Assembly: GCA_021613535.1 (NCBI GenBank)
Contig: CP075496.1
Coordinates: 15,066,001-15,130,000, forward strand
Length of the DNA stretch: 64,000 nucleotides
From: Adineta vaga
Lineage: Eukaryota; Rotifera
Reading direction: 5' to 3'
Every line of letters begins with the position of its first letter. The stretch's first letter is position 1. Of this stretch, positions 1-13,350 are shown one piece after another. The position numbers and the translations under genes are program-made. The notes beneath the pieces were generated by a model. That model was not told the DNA's origin, ran no database searches, and saw only the letters and a list, made by a program, of their open reading frames with translations.

Positions 1-4
1 ATTG

Positions 5-1564
5 TTAACATAAATTTAAAAGAATATTTAAAGTAAATTTTCCATCACCAGTCACAGCAATATCAATCTTTCCATCAAGATTAAAATCTCCTGTTATAAT
101 TGCAACAATATAAGGATCAGTTTGTAATGTTTGATAATGAATAAATGTTCCATCTTGATTATTTAATAAAATATGAATAAAATGATCATAATTATTTGAA
201 ACAATAATATCAATAAATGAATCATTATTTAAATCAGCAACAGCAACTGGTATCGGAAGACCATTAATATAATATGAATGACGTTTATAAAAATTTCCTT
301 GTCCATCATTAAATAAAACTTCGACTGTTGATGAACCATGATTAGCAGTAATAATATCAATAAAAGAATCATTATTTATATCAGCAATTGTTATTCCCCA
401 TGGTGAAATTCCAGTTGAATATGTTTTTCTAGGTTTAAAAAAACCTTTTTTATCATTTATATAAATACTAATTGTATTATCACTATAATCAGTAACAACA
501 AAATCTAAATAAGAATCTTGATTAAAATCTGCAATTGATACAGCTGTACAATCATGACCAGCTTGATACATTATTGAATAATTAAATGATAAATTATGAT
601 AATCATAGAAAATAGTTACAGAAGAATCATGATCATTAACAACAACAATATCTAATAAAGAATTTTTATTAAAATCTTCTATATCAAGCCAATATGGATA
701 ATATTCAATTGGATCATTTCCAACTAAATATTCTTTTATCGAACTAAAACTTCGATTTCCATTATTAATTATAATTCCAATTGTACCAGTATAAAGAAAT
801 GATATTATTATATCAAATTTATTATCATTATTCATATCTTTAATAGTTACATAAACAGGATTTTGAGGAGTTCGATATATAATTGCTGATTGAAATGTTC
901 CATTTCCGATACCATAATAAAATCCAACTGCACTTTCTCCTCGAAAAATAACAGCAATATCAAGATAAAGATCTTCATCTATATAACCAGTACTTAATGA
1001 CCAAGGAGTATTTCCAGTTAAATAACTTGAATAATTTGAAAATTGTATTGGATTACATAAAATAACTAAAAGAATTTTTTGATTTAATTTAATTATTAAA
1101 ATTAAAATTAAATTAATTACTTTGAGATATATTCTTTATTGGAATTGATGGTGTTACTAAAGAAATTTATTTTAATTATTTTCTTTTCGTCTTCACTTAC
1201 TTTCTGTTGAATTTAGTTTAATTTCAGTTGTTTTTTTAGATCTTTTTGAAACAATTGTTGTTTCTAAAAATAATTATCATTATAATACTCTTCTGTTCGA
1301 ATTCTCTCACTATAATTGAGGGTGTGTGAGTATTAGATAGTTAAAATATACACATGTACATCCTCAAGATTGATGTATAATTTTTGAAGAGATTTTAAAA
1401 AAATGAATATTCTTACCGATATTATATTTCGTATTATTGACAAAAAAAACTGCTTGAATACGAAGAAAGATAATGACAATAATAATACTAATAAAGATAA
1501 ATATTGGTATTATAAAACAACTCCAAAGAAGAAATCGAGATCTTTTTGATATAGGATTTTCTCT
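5..1564 (-). CDS. FG-GAP/VCBS-repeat type II membrane protein (5' end unresolved)
   Basis: Four exons can be joined on the minus strand with every junction in phase 1: about 1417-1564, 1201-1263, 1121-1156 and 5-1065 (stop at 5-7). The first encodes a basic stretch and a long hydrophobic helix rich in I/V/F, a likely signal anchor. The second and third give a short Ser/Thr/Lys stalk. The last, about 353 codons, is a chain of repeats of the form D(I/L)NNDS..DI(I/V)V.N......I..NDG.G.F, typical of FG-GAP/integrin-alpha-like beta-propeller blades with calcium-binding DxNxDxxxD loops; I count at least six. Such domains are extracellular and adhesive or ligand binding in known families; the ligand here is unknown. 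An exon upstream of 1564 is probably missing from the model because no ATG precedes the anchor in frame. Family call is firm, exon 1 boundary is not. Confidence 0.8.
1316..1367. repeat. Telomere-like foldback in an intron
   Basis: A left arm beginning TTGAGGGTGTGTG and a right arm ending ACATCCTCAA form an imperfect inverted repeat with an AT-rich spacer. It lies inside the first resolved intron of the FG-GAP gene. It is a member of the window-wide family with constant TTGAGGG/CCCTCAA ends, here with one decayed arm. Confidence 0.6.
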
Positions 1565-1574
1565 TCAATAAATT

Positions 1575-2399
1575 TATATTTTAAAAAAAATATATATTAA
1601 TTCAATAGTTAAGTATTACTTTGAAGACAATATTTCTTCATTTGATAATTGTTCCATTGATATTCATATACTTATGAAATATATTTTCTTGAAAGTGACG
1701 AAGTATAGATCAGTAAAAACTTAATTACAGAAATTGTTAATAACAAATAAGACTTTCTTTTGCATAGACACTTTTTTTTCTTTTTTAATTTTTAAAATTA
1801 TTTAATATCAGACAAGAAAAAGAAGTGTTATTCACTCAAATAATTGTTTTTCTATTATACTGATGAATATAATCAATGTATTTCTTTATATTTGTCTTTA
1901 TTTAATAATCAATTGATCTTCGAAAAAAGATCTAATAACTTCTTCATTTTGAATAAGAGTCGAAATATTCATTAAATCAAAACAATTTATGATGTACAAA
2001 AGATATTCATATAGTGTTACATTTTTCACTGATAAATAATTTTCTTTTTTCTATAATTTAGTAAAATCTTTTTCAATAAACATTTTACTCACTCATTTCT
2101 CTTATTTTAATTAATATTTCTTTTTCTTTTTTTCCAACAAAAAAGACTAAAATACTATATATATATATATAGATCCGATAGTTTCTTTTGTTCCATTTTC
2201 AGATTGTTGTTTATTGTTATTATGATCAATTTACAGAAACTTATTAAACATTTTGCTCTATTTATTTAATATTTCCTTTTAAATTAGTTCGATTATGTTT
2301 ATCAAATGAATAAATGTTTATTAAACATGTAAATAAATGAGAGTGTGTACAAAACGAATATTACATAACAATATCAATTTATATTAATTATATTTTCGA
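1575..2399. other. Intergenic, AT-rich
   Basis: No gene is visible. It holds T-rich runs and a short (TA)n tract near 2156-2172. It may contain the 5' exon of the FG-GAP gene and the 3' flank of the receptor. Confidence 0.5.
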
Positions 2400-3365
2400 T
2401 TAAAATAATCTTCTATGTAAAATAATATTTATTAATTCATTTCGAAATGTTTTTGACATTAATAAATGTGCATAAGAAGTTAAACAATATGGAACATAAG
2501 TACAATAAGTTGCTAAACGAAAAATAAATTGTAATATTTGTGTATCTTCAACAGATTTTGAATTATATTGTGTCAATTGTTGATAAATAAGAAAAATTGA
2601 TAAAAATAAACTAAAAGGAACATAAATAATAATATTTATAATTAACATTAAAATAAGTTGACGATCTTTTGCTTGAATAGAAGGTAAACCAGTTCTTGTT
2701 TGTAATGATAAAGGTGTAATTGTAATATGTTTCATACGATGAACATTTTTTATTGCCCATAATCCAAAAAAGATCATTAATAAAGGTACTAAAATTTCTT
2801 TTATAAATGAACCATAACTAATTATTGTTATATAAATATTTGTTTCAGGATAACAAATAAAAGAATTTAATCCTATTTGTAAAATAGTTGAAAAAATCAT
2901 TATAGGACTTGAAGATAATAACCAAAATAATGTTCCAATAATAATTAATATAAAAGCATTTTTAATAGAACTAACTTTTCGTATATGAACATTTGATGAT
3001 GTTATTAAAACACGATCAATTGATGCTAATATTAATATAAATGGACATATACAATTAAATGAAATAGCGACATAAAGTCGTAATCGACATAAATTAAGAT
3101 TATATAAAGAATAATCAATATTAAAACCAAGTTCAAGTACTGGTGGTAATAAACCTCCAAAAATAATAATTATATTTGAAATATTAAATGCCATAAAATA
3201 AATTGAACATGGATTTTTTCGTAAATTTCTTTGAATAAATACAATAAAACTAAATATATTACTTATTATACCTAAGAATATTAAAATTGGACCACCAAAA
3301 CGAAATAAATTTTCTTCTACTGATTTTAATTTAAGAATCAAATCATAATTGATCAATGTCGACAT
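2400..3365 (-). CDS. Rhodopsin-like G-protein-coupled receptor, 321 aa
   Basis: Intronless ORF with seven hydrophobic segments. TM1 (about residues 22-45) is followed by the basic loop QRNLRKNPCS before TM2, a signature of this rotifer class A receptor type. The end of TM3 reads ASIDRV in the DRY position, and a Cys before TM3 and one in loop 2 (ICYPE) can make the usual disulfide. The third cytoplasmic loop carries KNVHRMKH and a basic stretch before TM6; the tail after TM7 is short (SKTFRNELI). These features place it with neuropeptide-type orphan receptors that are greatly expanded in bdelloids. Ligand unknown. The ATG at 3365 is the only sensible start. High confidence in the family, none in the ligand. 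Confidence 0.88.
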   Translation of the reverse strand: MSTLINYDLILKLKSVEENLFRFGGPILIFLGIISNIFSFIVFIQRNLRKNPCSIYFMAFNISNIIIIFGGLLPPVLELGFNIDYSLYNLNLCRLRLYVAISFNCICPFILILASIDRVLITSSNVHIRKVSSIKNAFILIIIGTLFWLLSSSPIMIFSTILQIGLNSFICYPETNIYITIISYGSFIKEILVPLLMIFFGLWAIKNVHRMKHITITPLSLQTRTGLPSIQAKDRQLILMLIINIIIYVPFSLFLSIFLIYQQLTQYNSKSVEDTQILQFIFRLATYCTYVPYCLTSYAHLLMSKTFRNELINIILHRRLF

Positions 3366-4214
3366 TTTTATTTAAATTTCATAAAAAATAAAATCATTTC
3401 TTATTTCAAACCTTTCTTTATATATGAATTCAAAAGAAAAATGTAATTATATTTATAAACCAGGGAAAAAATTCATTAGAAAAGTTTTAAGATAATCTAT
3501 CAAGGCATTTATAAGTTCATTTATACGATAGTATAAAAAACTAAATATAGTTGGATTATAAATTCAATTATCGAGAAAAAATATCTATTTAATTAATTGC
3601 GCATATTTATTTAAAGATGAATGTAAGTATCTTTTCTTCAATCTTACTTACATTCAAACTCTTAACATCAGATTAAGTGAAGGTATCTAATGTTTAAAAA
3701 TACTTTCAATTTTCTCTTGTTGTTAGCGACATTGGATATTACTTCATGACGCTACCTTCTACATAGTTGTTTTCTTTCATTTCTATACATATATATACAC
3801 ATATATATGTATATCTTCTTTCTCTTTCTTTCCTGTCGTCTTTTGGTTTTCGTTGATTATCATGTCCGTTCTCATGATGATTTCTGTGATTGTATTTCTT
3901 CTTTTTTTTCTTCTCTTTTCTATTTTTTTCTCAGATCATCTCTGATCTATATTTATATTATTGTTTTTCTTTTTCTCTAGTCAGTCTTTTGTTATCATAT
4001 TCTTTAGTGTTTTATTTGATTTCACATCAGATCATACGTTCATATAGTTGTTCAGCTTACGATATATTCGTTAGCTGGAGATTTATCTTCATCCCCTAAT
4101 ATAAGAGACTCACACTTGTCGATTTAAATCGAATAATTTATTTAGAATGATTCAATCTGTTCATCATATAAATAATATCACATCTTCGATAATCTTTTAA
4201 CGAAACATTATCGA
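3366..4214. other. Intergenic, low complexity
   Basis: Nothing gene-like is convincing. It contains TATA microsatellite sequence around 3785-3812 and a T/C-rich stretch at 3815-3990 whose plus-strand reading is only Phe/Ser runs. Confidence 0.5.
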
Positions 4215-4269
4215 TTGAGGGTGTGTGTGGATGAAGATACAGTAAGGATCAACGTCATCCACACCCTCA
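4215..4269. repeat. Telomere-like foldback
   Basis: Left arm starts TTGAGGGTGTGTGTGGATGA, right arm is TCATCCACACCCTCA; a clean inverted repeat with a spacer of about 20 bp. A second, weaker G-rich/C-rich pair follows at about 4343-4412 (GGGTATGGATG and CACACCCTCCCTCAAG), perhaps an older copy. Confidence 0.75.
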
Positions 4270-4861
4270 TTTTTGTTTATTAAGATGAATGGAGTAACAA
4301 ATGAAGCTGAACTGCGGACTGTAGTTGTCCCTACTCTCGATTCAGGGTATGGATGTATATGTGAGAGAGTGTAGATAATTCCTTTTAACACTCGTCACAC
4401 CCTCCCTCAAGAAAAAACAAAATATCGAGAAATTCAATTTTCGAAGGATTTATTTGATCAAATTTGAGTAATTGAAACAATCAAATTTTTGTTTCGTCAT
4501 TGAAATAATCGTTCTTTAACTGTTCGACGAAAGCGACTTGATGAGAATAAAAAAATATTAACAAACAACATAATATAATGTTGATGTTCTATTGATAATT
4601 ACATATGAAAGATATTATTTTAACATTCAATCTTGATCTTCGATAATTTCAAATGTCAATTATTAAATGTCATTTTTAATAATTGATGATTCAGCATGTT
4701 GTTCAGCAAGTGCGTAATTTTAATTGTTATATCTGTGTATTATTCGAAAAGAAAAATCTTATTATAATAATTCATTAAAATAAATGAAAATACAAATAAA
4801 ATAGATATTTTAAACATTCGACGAATTCAAAAGAAACTATATAAAAACAAATGGCAAGTTT

Positions 4862-5860
4862 TCTTCTATAACCACATTCTTCGTATTCGCAAATTCCTGT
4901 GCAACAACAAAACAAATCAGAATCATCAATACAACTACCTTTATTAAGAAGTCTGTAAAGAAACGGTTCAAGAAGTTGACGACGACGGCGAATATTAGAA
5001 TCTCAGTGTTTCAGAAAGTTTTTAGCACATTTTTCATCATTATAAGTATTGAGAATATCACAATCAGCGCCACACCATCAGTACAATATTTTTTACAAGA
5101 AGTAATATCCTCAGTAACAATATTAATATCTAATGAGATCATATTATAACTAATATTACAATTGGTACATGTTAGTGAAAGTTAACTAATTATTGTTGAT
5201 GTAATAATCGAAATCAATGTTGTAGTAGTTAGACTTGTTGATATATTATCTAAAAATATTTATTATTTAAAATTTAATCTTTTATTAATTTAAGTAAAAT
5301 TATTGGTTTATTTTCAATATATTTTACATATGTTAAAGTTCGATTACCAATATCATTTTCATAAAATATTAATAAAATAGAGTAATTTCATTCGGAAAAG
5401 ATAATTTTATCATCTAATAACCACATATAGATACAATCAAATGGACATTGAATTGATACATTATATATTTGTTTATTAAAATCAATAGAAAATAATATTG
5501 AATATTCTGATGATAAACGTGGAAAATGAAAAAAAAGATATTTTTTTATTTAAAAATATTTAATATATATCCAAGATTATGAATATTCAATTAAATTTTC
5601 ATTATTATCAATAATAATATTATTATATTCATTATAAAATTTAATTTCTATATCAATAATTGTTTTTATTTCAGATAATTTAATTGATTATGAAAATAAT
5701 TAACAATTTCATATTGAAATTCAAATTTAGAAATATTATCTTCAATTTCAATATTATTTATTATTAATGATAATTCAGAATATAAATAACTACGTAATTC
5801 CTTTATATTGATTAATTAAATCTTTAAGATCATCTAAGAAATATATTTTTTTAAACTGAT
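4862..5860 (-). pseudogene. Degraded coding region, family not recognised
   Basis: On the minus strand, two stretches still read as protein but are broken. From 5860 to about 5270 there is an Asn/Ile/Glu-rich text with several stops and frame changes, including a recognisable segment SIQCPFDCIYMW. From about 5240 to 4862 there is a Cys-rich text (TCTNCNISYN, SCKKYC, then after a frame change DCDILNTYNDEKC, a stop, and CIDDSDLFCCCTG). The spacing of cysteines suggests a former extracellular domain. No intact frame exceeds about 45 codons, so I treat it as one dead gene. Family and exact ends are uncertain. Confidence 0.45.
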
Positions 5861-6496
5861 AATATTTCATTATTATCACAAATAATTATTGACTATTAAA
5901 TAAAATTGAAATATTCCTTTTTTTTTCTTTTTTTATAAAATAATTAACTTACTGAAATAATTAATAAAAAGATAATTAATTTTAAAATAAAATAAAATAA
6001 TTTTTCTTTTATTAATTAAAACTTTCAATTTCTAAATAATAAATAAATATTGAAAATAAAACATTTTTCTTTAAAAATTTTATTTTTATATAAATATATC
6101 AAGATTATTTTCACTATTAACATCGTCAACGTTAAATCTCAATGATTTTCTCTATAAGATATATTTTATTTTCATTTAATTAAATAAATTTTGAATAATT
6201 AACTTTGATAAATGATCTATTATATAGAAATAAAAGAGAAGTGAGATATTTATACAATTGTAATATTCGATTTATTTAATGATAATAAAAATTTAAGAAT
6301 CACGTTAAGTAATTTATTATAAGGAAATAATAGAAAAGATAATTCATTTGTAGAATGTAAGGTGTATCTTCATAATCGAGGATATGTGATATTATTATAT
6401 CTCGAGAATATCAATGTCTCTTGTTCTGTTGACATTTATATCATTTTTTTCTAAATTCTATTTCAATATAATCATCAAATAAAACAAATAGTTCAA
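5861..6496. other. Intergenic, AT-rich
   Basis: Very AT-rich with homopolymer runs; no coding sequence or repeat recognised apart from the dispersed repeat that begins at its right edge. Confidence 0.5.
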
Positions 6497-6612
6497 TTTG
6501 TGTACTCAAAAAGTGAGTACACTATTAAAATCGGTCAGTGTATCCGTCCGTCCGTTTATCCGATAACTTTCGAAGGAGAGTCCAATTGAGCTGAAATTTT
6601 CCACACAGAATC
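6497..6612. repeat. Dispersed repeat, copy 1
   Basis: Begins with a small palindrome (arms GTGTACTCA and TGAGTACAC, 5-nt loop), then ATCGGTCAGTGT, a CCGT(CCGT)n tract, CGATAACT and ATTGAGCTGAAA. The same ordered blocks recur at 13243-13350. Two diverged copies in one window imply a genomic repeat family; class unknown. Confidence 0.6.
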
Positions 6613-6617
6613 TTTAT

Positions 6618-7028
6618 TTAATTTACAAAGTAGATCGAGTTTGTTATAGAAAGATTTGTCGTTTCGTCTTGCATCTTTTGGTATATTTCGTTAATTGATT
6701 TGATCGTGGGCCGATTTGCGGTCTTATAAGTCCTCGCCCACTCTCGAAAAGGAATCTTAGCGTTCGATCCGTCGTTCTCCGAAATCTTCCATCCATTGAC
6801 TTGATTCCAATCGAAGACTTTCTTAACAGCGAAGAGAGTAAACCAATTTGTCATCGATTTCAATGCTGAGATAGACATAAAGAAGAGAAAAATTCCATTT
6901 ATCGTGATAAGCATATTGATAAGACGGTGAACTCTGCCAATAATGAGAAAGAAAGAAAGAAAGAAAAGGAAAGGAAAAAATCGGTGATATTTGAATAGTA
7001 TATCACTAAAATAACAATAGTGACTCAT
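6618..7028 (-). CDS. Possible small membrane protein, 136 aa
   Basis: Open frame with a hydrophobic N-terminal third (two possible membrane helices, about residues 14-32 and 36-58) and a polar tail containing WKISENDGSNAKIPFREWARTY. Base composition is less AT-rich than the surroundings, which argues mildly for coding. There is no recognised domain and no paralogue in the window, and it ends beside a dispersed repeat. It could be chance or part of an old mobile element. Confidence 0.25.
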   Translation of the reverse strand: MSHYCYFSDILFKYHRFFPFLFFLSFFLIIGRVHRLINMLITINGIFLFFMSISALKSMTNWFTLFAVKKVFDWNQVNGWKISENDGSNAKIPFREWARTYKTANRPTIKSINEIYQKMQDETTNLSITNSIYFVN

Positions 7029-7402
7029 GGTTGGAGATTATCCAATTGAGTATTGCTTGAATACTCCTGACTATAAAGGATCATATTGACACTGACAATT
7101 CTGATAATAATAAACCCAAACACTTTCGTCATATGTATATATATATATGTAGGGATGTCAAAAACTCATATCGTCGCTCGAGACATTTTCTCAAGAGTCT
7201 ATTGTTTACCATTCAGATTCTTCTGTTACTTGATCTTTTTCTTCATTGTCCAACCTCAATCAAAATATCGTTTCCAAACTTCCGATTCATTTTTGAAAGA
7301 GTTTCGAAAGTTTCAGTTTTCGTCTTTCTTCGCTATACTTTTCAAACAAATCTGTTTATTTCTTTAGATATTTTATCTTTACTTCACAGTTCAAGAACAA
7401 AA

Positions 7403-7645
7403 ATGAAATTCTTCTCAATTGGGACATCATTTTTCTTACTGATTATTCAAATGCAGCAAAACGTTTTCGCTGGACCTGTTGCAGGTGCTTCCTGTTGTAC
7501 TGTTTGTTGTGGTGGAGCCGCAGCCATTCTAACTGTTGGTGGACCGGCGGCGTTCGTCGGCTGTTACCCATCATGTATTTTGTCAATGGGTACACTGCTT
7601 CCATGCACATTTTGTGCCGCTGCATTTCTTGCGCCAACACCATGA
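7403..7645 (+). CDS. Small secreted Cys/Ala/Gly-rich peptide, 80 aa
   Basis: The ATG at 7403 follows a purine-rich context (AACAAAA) and opens a clear signal peptide (basic MKFFS, hydrophobic FFLLII, likely cleavage after NVFA before GPVAG). The mature part of about 57 residues has eight cysteines, including CCTVCC, and alternates with Ala/Gly/Pro runs, ending FLAPTP. Similar short 'GPVAG..C..C' secreted peptides occur widely in invertebrates without known function; I recall some being auto-named after algal zygote-specific proteins, which says nothing about role. The frame continues open upstream to 7133 but that part looks non-coding. Codon use is less AT-biased than neighbouring genes. Confidence 0.75.
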   Translation: MKFFSIGTSFFLLIIQMQQNVFAGPVAGASCCTVCCGGAAAILTVGGPAAFVGCYPSCILSMGTLLPCTFCAAAFLAPTP

Positions 7646-7951
7646 ATAAGTGACTGCTGAACATAAGTAATCAAATCGAATAGAAATTTTTCAAGTTTTT
7701 ATTGTTGTTCGTTTTTCTTCTATAATGGCACTATATCCGTAATTCCAAATGAAAAACAAACCTAATTCCTTAGACACAGGAGAACGTCAAATTGTACAGA
7801 AATTAGCATAGAATTAGATCATCGAATAGATTTTAAAAGTATTAGAAGAAAGTTCTACATTGAAGATTAACATTTACACGTAAATCTTTAAATTTATTCG
7901 AAATCATTTGACTGCCTTTTAATCGGACCTTTTTTAATGTATTAAGAATCG
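7646..7951. other. 3' flank, no gene
   Basis: Probable 3' untranslated region of the small secreted peptide, then AT-rich DNA up to the target site of the adjacent MITE. Nothing else seen. Confidence 0.4.
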
Positions 7952-7953
7952 TA

Positions 7954-8576
7954 AGGTATGTATCAAAAGTTCTCAGAACTTTTGTTTTTGATCTTAAATG
8001 AGAACATTTTGAAAGCTGCTTTCAATGAACTATGCCATTAGATGCAGTGTGAAAAGCTCTATAATCTACATAAGACAATGTATTGGGTGAGCGAGCCTCA
8101 TTGATTCAAAACACACAAAATATGAAATATCGATATGAAAAAAACAAACGCGTCATGTACTAAAACAAGGTTTGTTTTACAGCATTGAGGTTTAGCTCAT
8201 TTTAGTTTTGTTATTCTTGAAAACAAAAAGCACAGTTGTAAGAAAAGCTGTGTCTTATGCAGATTGTAGAGCTTTTCACGCTACATCTTGTGGTCTGTTT
8301 TGTTTTTCTAAGATAACAAATAATTAAAGGATGAAACAACAAAAAGTGAACACATCGGATATTAGAAAAAATCGTAGTTTTCAATCGCCAAAAAATATAG
8401 TTACTAAAAATTTTGCCTCTTTTAAGAAAAAAGATGAAGTTATAAAATAAATGATCTTATGAAAATTGTAGAGCGTCTCATGCTGCATCTAATGGCATAG
8501 TCCATTGAAAGCACCTTTCAAAATATTCTCATTTAATATCAAAAACAAAAGTTCTGAGGACTTTTTATACATACCT
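7954..8576. mobile_element. 623-bp non-autonomous DNA transposon (MITE) with TA target duplication
   Basis: Ends are AGGTATGTAT and ATACATACCT, flanked by TA at 7952-7953 and 8577-8578. Outer inverted repeats of about 120 bp (7954-8080 and 8455-8576) share GTTCTCAGAACTTTTG, CATTGAAAG and TGCCATTAGATGCAG-type blocks with some divergence. A third copy of an inner block (CTTATG..GATTGTAGAGC) sits at about 8252-8300. No transposase is encoded. A TA duplication fits Tc1/mariner-type mobilisation; the helper element is not in this window, since the mariner at 40663 has different ends. Confidence 0.8.
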
Positions 8577-8578
8577 TA

Positions 8579-10717
<2,139 letters not shown>

Positions 10718-11873
10718 AAATATTTTGATTTATCGAAAAGTTTTTATTAAAAAATAAATTTAAAACTAATATTTGTTCTGTTTTTTTATTATTCTATTTA
10801 TACAAATTGAAAACACTTTATCTCAATTATAATGATATAGTTAAAAAATACGTATTAACAAGATACTCATATCATTTCTGTAATATTTTAATACGTTCAT
10901 AAGACAAAGATATGTTAGAAAAATATTAAAAAAACAAATTCTATAATTATAACTATACAATTTTTCTATTGATTTCAAAAGATTTGATAATTATCATGTT
11001 TATGTAAATATTATATATTTATAATTATTGGTATAGAACTTTAAATATAGAAAAATATTTATATTAATTTATTTATTATGTTCAATTTTAAATTATTTCT
11101 TTTATATAAAAATCATAATAGAATATATAGATTATAGAAAATTAAATTAAACGAGATTGTTAATAATAAAATTAATTATTTCAATTGATTTATAAAATTA
11201 AAATCTTTATTTCTTTCAAATCATATCATCTTTAATCAATATATATTATTTCTAAAATAATGAATATATTACAGTAAAACCTCTCTATAATGAACACTCT
11301 CAAGTCCGACAGACCGAATTTTTTTTTACTGGAAATGCACCTCTATATAATTGTAAACAGTTCGTCATTCTGTACATGAACACTTCTTTTTCTATTCAGC
11401 TGTTACATAGGTATCTTGTATGTTTGACCTATTTTTTCTAATTAACATCTGTTCTGAATAAAATCAATTCTTATCTCATTTCTTTTTGTTGTTCATTATT
11501 TATAAATAGATGAAGAAACCTTTTGATTTTTTTCTCATTCATCTAATTATCCCTCTTCAATGTATACTTTGTGTTTTCCGAATAAATGCAGTTAATTATT
11601 GATTAAAAATGTCTTCATGACTTTCTCAGTAGAATGTATAACACCTCTCTAAAGTGATGAATACCTTTAAAAAGTTCGAATATGGTATTTATAATAATAA
11701 ATATCTATATGAATAATTCTTCTAAATTCAAATTTGAATATATATAATAATTATATTAATTCTATAATCTTTATAGATAATAATATAGTTATATAATAAA
11801 GAAAAGAATTCTAATAATTATATTAATGAAATTTTATTCAAATATATTTAATGATTATATTTTTTTTCTTTTT
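10718..11873. other. Intergenic with pogo/Tigger-like terminal fragments
   Basis: Mostly AT-rich with no gene. At 11271 the sequence TACAGTAAAACCTCTCTATA and, at about 11640, the same-orientation block ACACCTCTCTAAAGTGATGA resemble terminal inverted repeats of pogo/Tigger-type elements (CAGTnAAACCTCT). No transposase remains, so at most these are relics. Confidence 0.35.
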
Positions 11874-12950
11874 CTATTGAATTTGTCTTCGAACAATTGT
11901 ATTAGTAACAATAAGATTTCTTGTAATCCATGATTGATATAAATTTCTAGGTAATAATATAAAAAAACCTTTGATCATTGTTTGTCGAAATAGACGAGAT
12001 GTTAATGTTGATAAATAAAATGATTTTACATGAATTATATAATAAAAATTATTTGTTAAACTTAATATAAAATAAATAATTCTTTGTTCTTCAATAGTTT
12101 TATTATTATTTAATGTTACCAAAAAATAAGAATATGTTCCAATCCATTGTAATATAAAGAAACTACTTACAAATACTTGAACAAATACCATTATAATAAA
12201 TTGATTTCGAAGACGATTTCTATTTCCTAATGATGTTACACCCTATAAAATATATCATATTTAAAAAAAAAAAGAAAAATAATTCTCAATATTTACAACT
12301 CGTTGTCGATTTTTTATAAATTTTCTATAAGTAATTAATACAAAGATTAACATTATTATTGGTGTCATTATTCCATGTATTGTTATATAAATAATAGTTG
12401 TTATTGTTGAATGTGTTGTACCACATCCAAAAGAAGGAATAATATCATATAAAAGAGGAGAATATAATGACATTATTAAACTTATGATTATTGTAATGAA
12501 AATCATTAATGATACATATTTTAATTGAAGAAGTTGATACATTCGAGATGTTAGACCACATGTACATGCATATCGATCAATAAGAGATATTATTAAAAGA
12601 TTTAATGATAATTGAGGAAAAAATTGTAAAGTAAACATTTTTAATTTACATATTAAACGATCTGTTATAGTTGAAAATGTATTTCCAACAGATGAATTTA
12701 TATATAATGGAAAAAGATTAATAAAAAGATTAAGAATATCAATAAATGATGATGAAAGTGTATAAAGACAAAATGAATTAGTTCGAAGTGTTTTTTGAAG
12801 AAATGTAAATAAATTACCTATAAATCCAATTAAACCAAAAATTGTTATTATTAATGGAAGTTTATTAATAAATCTTTCATCAATTAAATCCAATATATTT
12901 ATAACTGATTTTGTTAATAATGTTTCATTTTTTAAAAACATTCTATTCAA
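11874..12950 (-). CDS. Rhodopsin-like receptor, 340 aa, two exons
   Basis: Exon 1 (12297-12950, 218 codons) and exon 2 (11874-12242, 122 codons plus stop) join in phase 0 across a 54-bp intron (GTAAAT...TTATAG). The product has seven hydrophobic segments, a basic loop after TM1 (QKTLRTNSFCLY), Cys at the top of TM3 (LICKLK), and LIDRYAC in the DRY position. TM5 ends in a basic loop, ITYRKFIKNRQRV, directly before the splice site, and the tail contains RLFRQTMIKG. Same orphan rotifer class as the receptor at 2400, but clearly a different subfamily. Intact by eye; ligand unknown. Confidence 0.87.
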
Positions 12951-13242
12951 AATTATATTATATTAAATCTAATAGACAAAAATAAAATAATCTCTTAGAT
13001 ATACACAATTCTTTATAAATTCTCAAATGAAGATTAATCTTGATAAAAAAAATTATAATTTCAAGAGCATTTATATAGAATCATTAATTATCATTATATT
13101 ATAAATTATCAAAAGAATATTATTTATCTTTTCATCATAAAATTCTTTTGGAAAATTAATTTCATTAAATCTAACAAATAATATTCAATGAAAAGATATG
13201 ATGAAACTCTTTAATTATATAATTACAATTACAAATCTTTTC

Positions 13243-13350
13243 AGTGTATTCAAAAAATGAGTACACTACTACAATCGGTTAGTGTGTCCATTTACACGAT
13301 AACTCTTTACAATTACATTTGATTGAGCTGAAACTGTGTGCACATAATTG
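13243..13350. repeat. Dispersed repeat, copy 2
   Basis: Shares the blocks GAGTACACTA, AATCGGTTAGTGTGTCC, ACACGATAACT and GATTGAGCTGAAA in the same order with 6497-6612. The initial palindrome is partly decayed. Confidence 0.6.

Noticed and set aside
3890-4099. Plus-strand open frame of 69 codons rich in Phe and Ser
   Set aside because: Product of a T/C-rich low-complexity stretch; no domain and no plausible start context.
4197-4391. Minus-strand frame of 64 codons across the foldback
   Set aside because: It is a translation of the telomere-like arms (HPHPE, IHTHPQS text), not a protein.
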